A stretch of 18,157 nt of DNA from the NCBI RefSeq assembly GCF_938015485.1, contig NZ_CALLVU010000109.1:1-18157 (forward strand), given 5' to 3'. The position numbers and the translations under genes were made by a program. Origin of the DNA: an uncultured Lachnoanaerobaculum sp. (GTDB lineage: Bacteria > Bacillota > Clostridia > Lachnospirales > Lachnospiraceae). The notes beneath the pieces were generated by a model. It saw only the letters and a list, made by a program, of their open reading frames with translations. It did not search any database and had not been told where the DNA came from. Positions 15,635 to 18,157 of the stretch are shown one piece after another (position 1 is the first letter of the stretch; each line of letters starts with the position of its first letter).

Positions 15635-16522
15635 ATGAAGGTACTTAATTTCGGTTCACTAAATCTGGATTATGTATATGATGTAGACCATTTTGTGAGA
15701 GAGGGAGAGACCATATCCTCAGCAGATATGAATGTATTTTGTGGCGGAAAAGGGCTCAATCAGTCTGTGGCATTGGCAAAGGCAGGCGTTAAAGTATACC
15801 ATGCAGGGGCGGTCGGAAGTGCGGACGGAGTTATGCTTTTGGAAGCACTCTCAGAAGTAGGTGTTGATATATCTTACATAAAAAGGTACGATATGTCATC
15901 AGGGCATGCCATTATACAAAAAAACAGTGCAGGTAATAATTGCATACTTTTGTATGGTGGAGCAAACCAAAATATAGACATTGAATTTATCAAAGAGGTA
16001 TTAGAGGATTTTGATAAAGGAGATATACTTTTACTTCAAAACGAGGTGAGCAATCTTGCATTTATTATCGATGAGGGAGCGGCTAAGGGAATGAGCATTA
16101 TTTTAAATCCCTCACCTTTAAATGAAAAGATATTTGAATGTGACTTGGAGAAGGTTGAATATCTTATACTCAACGAAATAGAAGCTTTTGATATACTTGG
16201 AGTTGCTTGCACAGATGAGGATGAACTTGTAGAGAAATTGACAAAAAGATTTCCAAACACCAAGATAGTGCTCACATTGGGAGAAAACGGCTCTGTATAT
16301 GTGGACAAGACACAGAGGATAAGACAGGAAATATACAAGGCTGATGTGGTTGACACTACGGCGGCAGGTGATACTTTCACCGGCTATTTTATAGCAGGGC
16401 TGGTTACAGGCAAAGATGTATCTAAAGCACTCAAGCAAGCCTCAAAGGCTGCAAGCATCACAGTAAGTAGAAAAGGTGCCTCACCAAGTATTCCGTTTGC
16501 AAAAGAGGTTTGCGAAAAATAA
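15635..16522 (+). CDS. PfkB-family (ribokinase-like) sugar kinase
   Basis: The 295-aa protein has both PfkB signatures. The N-terminal one is CGGKGLNQSVALAKAG (C36-G40 onward), and the C-terminal one is VDTTAAGDTFTGYF with catalytic base Asp246. It also has NPSPLN and LTLGENGS, as in ribokinases. The start LNFGSLNLDYVY is typical. It phosphorylates a sugar hydroxymethyl group with ATP; ribose, a ketopentose or a sugar phosphate are all possible. ATG 15635 is preferred over TTG 15629, which overlaps the DhaL stop; AAGAG lies 6 nt upstream. It is the last gene of the operon and its third kinase activity, after MtnK and DhaKL. Either several sugars are handled or a downstream intermediate is phosphorylated again. 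Confidence 0.9.
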   Translation: MKVLNFGSLNLDYVYDVDHFVREGETISSADMNVFCGGKGLNQSVALAKAGVKVYHAGAVGSADGVMLLEALSEVGVDISYIKRYDMSSGHAIIQKNSAGNNCILLYGGANQNIDIEFIKEVLEDFDKGDILLLQNEVSNLAFIIDEGAAKGMSIILNPSPLNEKIFECDLEKVEYLILNEIEAFDILGVACTDEDELVEKLTKRFPNTKIVLTLGENGSVYVDKTQRIRQEIYKADVVDTTAAGDTFTGYFIAGLVTGKDVSKALKQASKAASITVSRKGASPSIPFAKEVCEK

Positions 16523-16543
16523 AATTTTGGATCTAATGAAATA

Positions 16544-16569
16544 CTGCCGAGACTTTGAAATCTCGGCAG
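16544..16569. terminator. Hairpin after the kinase operon, possible terminator without a U-tract
   Basis: CTGCCGAGA (16544-16552) and TCTCGGCAG (16561-16569) form a perfect 9-bp GC-rich stem with an 8-nt loop. Neither strand has a clear T-run after it, so it may end or stabilise transcripts from both convergent units rather than act as a classical intrinsic terminator. Confidence 0.5.
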
Positions 16570-16613
16570 CAAGTAAAATTGTTAAATCAGTATAAGCTTG
16601 ATATTATGTTAAA

Positions 16614-16823
16614 TCATAGGAGATGGTACTCTTTCAATAATATATCCCTATACTCTTCATCTCCCACAGCTTTTTTTAATTTCTTAAAGTTGCATTCATT
16701 AAGTAATATTTCATAGAGCTTGTTTACAATATGTTTATATATCTTTTCATCTTTTATAATGTGACTACTAAAACCGTATTTTCTGCTTGTTTCAAAATCA
16801 TTGTTTGTATTATATTCGAACAT
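16614..16823 (-). CDS. Small 69-aa protein matching the C-terminal tail of the Rpn-family gene
   Basis: Residues 35-69 match the Rpn C-terminus encoded just upstream on the same strand. Shared blocks are LYEILLNE, LK, DE.YR and LLKEY.LL, with 23 of about 35 positions identical by eye. Residues 1-34 (MFEYNTNNDFETSRKYGF...) have no counterpart there, and the nuclease domain and Gly-rich repeats are missing. It has a good ribosome binding site, AAAGGAG with a 9-nt spacer, so it is not obviously dead. It lies 84 nt after the rpn stop codon with no convincing promoter of its own, so co-transcription is likely. It could be a decayed rpn copy kept by chance, or a stand-alone small partner or antitoxin built from the C-terminal domain. 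The second view is inference from known Rpn biology. Confidence 0.6.
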   Translation of the reverse strand: MFEYNTNNDFETSRKYGFSSHIIKDEKIYKHIVNKLYEILLNECNFKKLKKAVGDEEYRDILLKEYHLL

Positions 16824-16907
16824 ATAGAGATGCTCCTTTGTATTTAGTATTGTAGAACTTTAAAGTAATTGATTGTACATGTGAGTTAAAATATTTTAAA
16901 CGGTATG

Positions 16908-17186
16908 TCAGCTGAAGTCTTTTAATAAGTCATACTCTTTTAAGAGTTCATATCTGTAGGCTTCATCCTTGGTAGCCCTTTTAAGCTTGTCCATACTGCC
17001 TTCGTTAAGCAAGATTTCATATAGACGGACTATGATATTGGCCCCTTCCAGCTTGCCCTTTTGGATACCTTCTTTTCTGCCTCTCTCAACACCTTGTTGA
17101 ATCCCTTGTTGTATTCCCCTTTGAAGGCCTTCTTGAATACCTCTTTCAACCCCTTCGTCTATCATAGCATGAATAACATCGCACAT
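16908..17186 (-). CDS. Predicted intragenic C-terminal Rpn product, 92 aa (RpnS-like)
   Basis: Met229 of the Rpn protein is an ATG at 17186-17184, preceded on the minus strand by AAAGGAGG with an 8-nt spacer. This is a better ribosome binding site than that of the full-length gene. Initiation here would give a 92-aa protein starting MCDVIHAMID and containing the glycine-periodic stretch and the helical tail but no nuclease core. In E. coli, rpn genes make small C-terminal proteins from inside the long gene that inhibit the toxic long form. The same architecture here is inference, but the internal site is seen directly. Confidence 0.6.
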   Translation of the reverse strand: MCDVIHAMIDEGVERGIQEGLQRGIQQGIQQGVERGRKEGIQKGKLEGANIIVRLYEILLNEGSMDKLKRATKDEAYRYELLKEYDLLKDFS

Positions 17187-17870
17187 ATAATGAGCCTCCT
17201 TTATTTTAGTATTTTTAATTGATTTTTCAAAAATCGTGTCACCGGTCATTGCAGACATTAAGTCTAAAACCTCCTGCATATGCTGTACAAAATATTTTTC
17301 AGGATTATAGTTGTGGTTTGTCCTTACCTGATAAAGATAGTCGACCAATACCCTAAAGTCACTTTTGAACAACTTTCGCTTTTCTTCATCAAGGAAGGCG
17401 ATTTCAAAAACATTGATATTGTAGTCACTGACAAACGGCTTTAAGCGGTCGTCTACATTTAACAGCCCCAAGATATTTTTGGGATAGTTCCATCTTTGTG
17501 AGTAGCCAAAGTACAGTACCAATGTGATTACAGGATAATTATCTTCATCAGCATGCTTTTTGTTGGCTTGCCTGCCATATTCGGCACCGTCATAGCTTAT
17601 AACTCTAAAAGGCATCAGCTTGTTGGGAGATGTTTGGTTTTCAAAGCCCATCATAGCAATGTTTATCTTATTGTGCTGCCAATACTTTGATACATCTCTG
17701 TTCTGATGGTGTGTATGCCTGTCCATCTTAAGTGAGCTGACTGTAGGCGTGTCAATTAAAGAGTTTTCCTTAACAATGCGCTTACCGTTAAACAGCAATA
17801 CATTTACAATGTCTGCAAATACGTCATTGTAGTGTTCCAGCATTTTTTGAGTAATATCTTTTTCTTGCAT
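16908..17870 (-). CDS. Rpn-family recombination-promoting nuclease / putative transposase (PD-(D/E)XK fold)
   Basis: The 320-aa protein has the Rpn/transposase-31 layout. RDVSKYW (Asp59), FENQT (Glu77 and Gln79 as the E-x-Q motif), MPFRVISYDGAEYGRQ (about 86-101) and PVITLVLYFG (about 113-122) form the restriction-endonuclease-like core. A helical middle region and a glycine-periodic stretch (about 239-276, ERGIQEGLQRGIQQG type) follow, and then a helical tail LYEILLNE...LLKEYDLL. E. coli relatives are DNA endonucleases promoting RecA-independent recombination, and some act as anti-phage toxins. ATG 17870 has AAAGGA 6 nt upstream. The gene appears complete, with all motif residues present. 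No terminal inverted repeats or target duplications are visible, so it looks like a resident gene rather than a simple IS. An internal start yields a C-terminal product, listed separately. Confidence 0.9.
   Translation of the reverse strand: MQEKDITQKMLEHYNDVFADIVNVLLFNGKRIVKENSLIDTPTVSSLKMDRHTHHQNRDVSKYWQHNKINIAMMGFENQTSPNKLMPFRVISYDGAEYGRQANKKHADEDNYPVITLVLYFGYSQRWNYPKNILGLLNVDDRLKPFVSDYNINVFEIAFLDEEKRKLFKSDFRVLVDYLYQVRTNHNYNPEKYFVQHMQEVLDLMSAMTGDTIFEKSIKNTKIKEAHYMCDVIHAMIDEGVERGIQEGLQRGIQQGIQQGVERGRKEGIQKGKLEGANIIVRLYEILLNEGSMDKLKRATKDEAYRYELLKEYDLLKDFS
17195..17202 (-). promoter_or_regulatory. Consensus ribosome binding site inside the rpn gene
   Basis: AAAGGAGG on the minus strand sits within the coding sequence, 8 nt before in-frame ATG 17186. 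It encodes part of KIKEAHY in the long protein. A full anti-Shine-Dalgarno match with ideal spacing is unlikely to be an accident of codon choice, though chance cannot be ruled out. Confidence 0.65.
17203..17230 (-). promoter_or_regulatory. Possible internal promoter upstream of the short Rpn product
   Basis: Minus-strand TTGAAA (17230-17225), 16-nt spacer, TAAAAT (17208-17203): five of six matches in each hexamer. A normal start would fall inside the AGGAGG, which would damage the ribosome binding site. Translation from the long mRNA is therefore at least as likely, and the hexamers could be coincidental in AT-rich DNA. Confidence 0.3.
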
Positions 17871-17883
17871 ATTTTTCCTTTCT

Positions 17884-17892
17884 ATTATACCA
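17884..17892 (-). promoter_or_regulatory. Possible extended -10 element before the rpn gene
   Basis: Minus strand TGGTATAAT (17892-17884) fits TGnTATAAT. No good -35 is seen (TGGATT at 17 nt). The start site would fall near 17877, within the AAAGGA ribosome binding site, so the leader would be abnormally short. Only tentative. Confidence 0.35.
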
Positions 17893-18157
17893 AAGAAATT
17901 TTTTAGAATCCATGTCCCCTGTGAAATTTAGAATATACAAACAGAAAGTATATAGAATAAAATCACGAACATATAAGAACAAGTACTTTGATTGTAGCAA
18001 AGTTTGAAACCATAAACAATTGACATCGTGTATAAAAATAATTTATAAAATATGTAGGTAATACACAATTATTGGATAACATTAAGCTGCTTTAGGATTG
18101 TTATAAGATACGGAAAGAATTACGGAAACCGGCATGTGAAAGATAATCTATGATATT
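17893..18157. other. Intergenic tail of the window
   Basis: No ORF is supported between the rpn gene and the right edge. ATGs at about 18052 and 18134 are followed immediately by stop codons. Apart from the outward promoter, I see no hairpin with a U-tract and no riboswitch core I can name. The stretch 18056-18157 is less AT-rich than the DNA before it and could be a transcribed leader. Confidence 0.5.
18020..18049 (+). promoter_or_regulatory. Candidate promoter pointing out of the window
   Basis: TTGACA (18020-18025), 18-nt spacer, TATAAA (18044-18049). Transcription would run rightwards from about 18056. No start codon followed by a convincing frame appears before 18157, so at least 100 nt of untranslated leader, or an RNA gene, would lie downstream. 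Confidence 0.5.

Noticed and set aside
16886..16899. Perfect AT-only palindrome TTAAAATATTTTAA between the rpn gene and the small ORF
   Set aside because: It has no G-C pairs and no loop or T-run context for a terminator. Such palindromes are common by chance in AT-rich spacers.
16908..17892. Classical insertion sequence around the Rpn/putative transposase gene
   Set aside because: No flanking terminal inverted repeats or target-site duplication could be found. Rpn proteins are generally nucleases and not proven IS transposases.

Overview
This window most likely comes from an AT-rich, strictly anaerobic Firmicute of the Lachnospiraceae. An oral genus such as Lachnoanaerobaculum is a guess, not a demonstration. 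The grounds are the low GC content, strong AGGAGG ribosome binding sites, near-consensus sigma-A promoters, huge cell-wall-binding-repeat surface proteins and an Rpn-type putative transposase/nuclease.

Layout. (1) Positions 1-5801 hold two tandem paralogous surface proteins. The first is cut by the left edge. The second (1662 aa) has a signal peptide, a long beta-rich ectodomain, a helical segment, a Gly/Ser-rich linker and C-terminal aromatic cell-wall-binding repeats. A strong intrinsic terminator follows. (2) Positions 5854-6404 hold a single small gene of unknown function with its own near-consensus promoter. (3) Positions 6422-7426 hold a LacI-family regulator on the minus strand, divergent from (4) an eight-gene operon at 7817-16522. 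The operon order is sugar-binding lipoprotein, double-domain sugar ABC ATPase, permease, MtnK-like kinase, MtnA-like isomerase, DhaK-like, DhaL-like and PfkB/ribokinase-like kinase. The divergent region carries a promoter for each side and inverted-repeat candidate operators. (5) Positions 16544-17892 hold a hairpin and then, on the minus strand, a full-length Rpn-family gene followed by a small ORF homologous only to its C-terminal tail.

How the genes work together. The operon reads as an import-and-phosphorylation route. A ribose-like sugar is taken up and phosphorylated at C1 (MtnK), then isomerised to a ketose-1-phosphate (MtnA). Two further kinases (DhaKL and PfkB) act on a related or downstream sugar. 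The oxygen-requiring steps of the classical methionine salvage pathway (MtnB/C/D) are absent from the window, which fits an anaerobe using an alternative route. No aldolase is present here, so the pathway is incomplete as seen.

The second item of high interest is the Rpn locus. Inside the full-length gene there is an in-frame ATG preceded by a perfect AAAGGAGG. It would yield a 92-aa C-terminal protein, the arrangement known for intragenic antitoxins of E. coli Rpn anti-phage nucleases. A separate 69-aa C-terminal-like ORF sits immediately downstream. No rRNA, tRNA, CRISPR array or recognisable riboswitch was seen.
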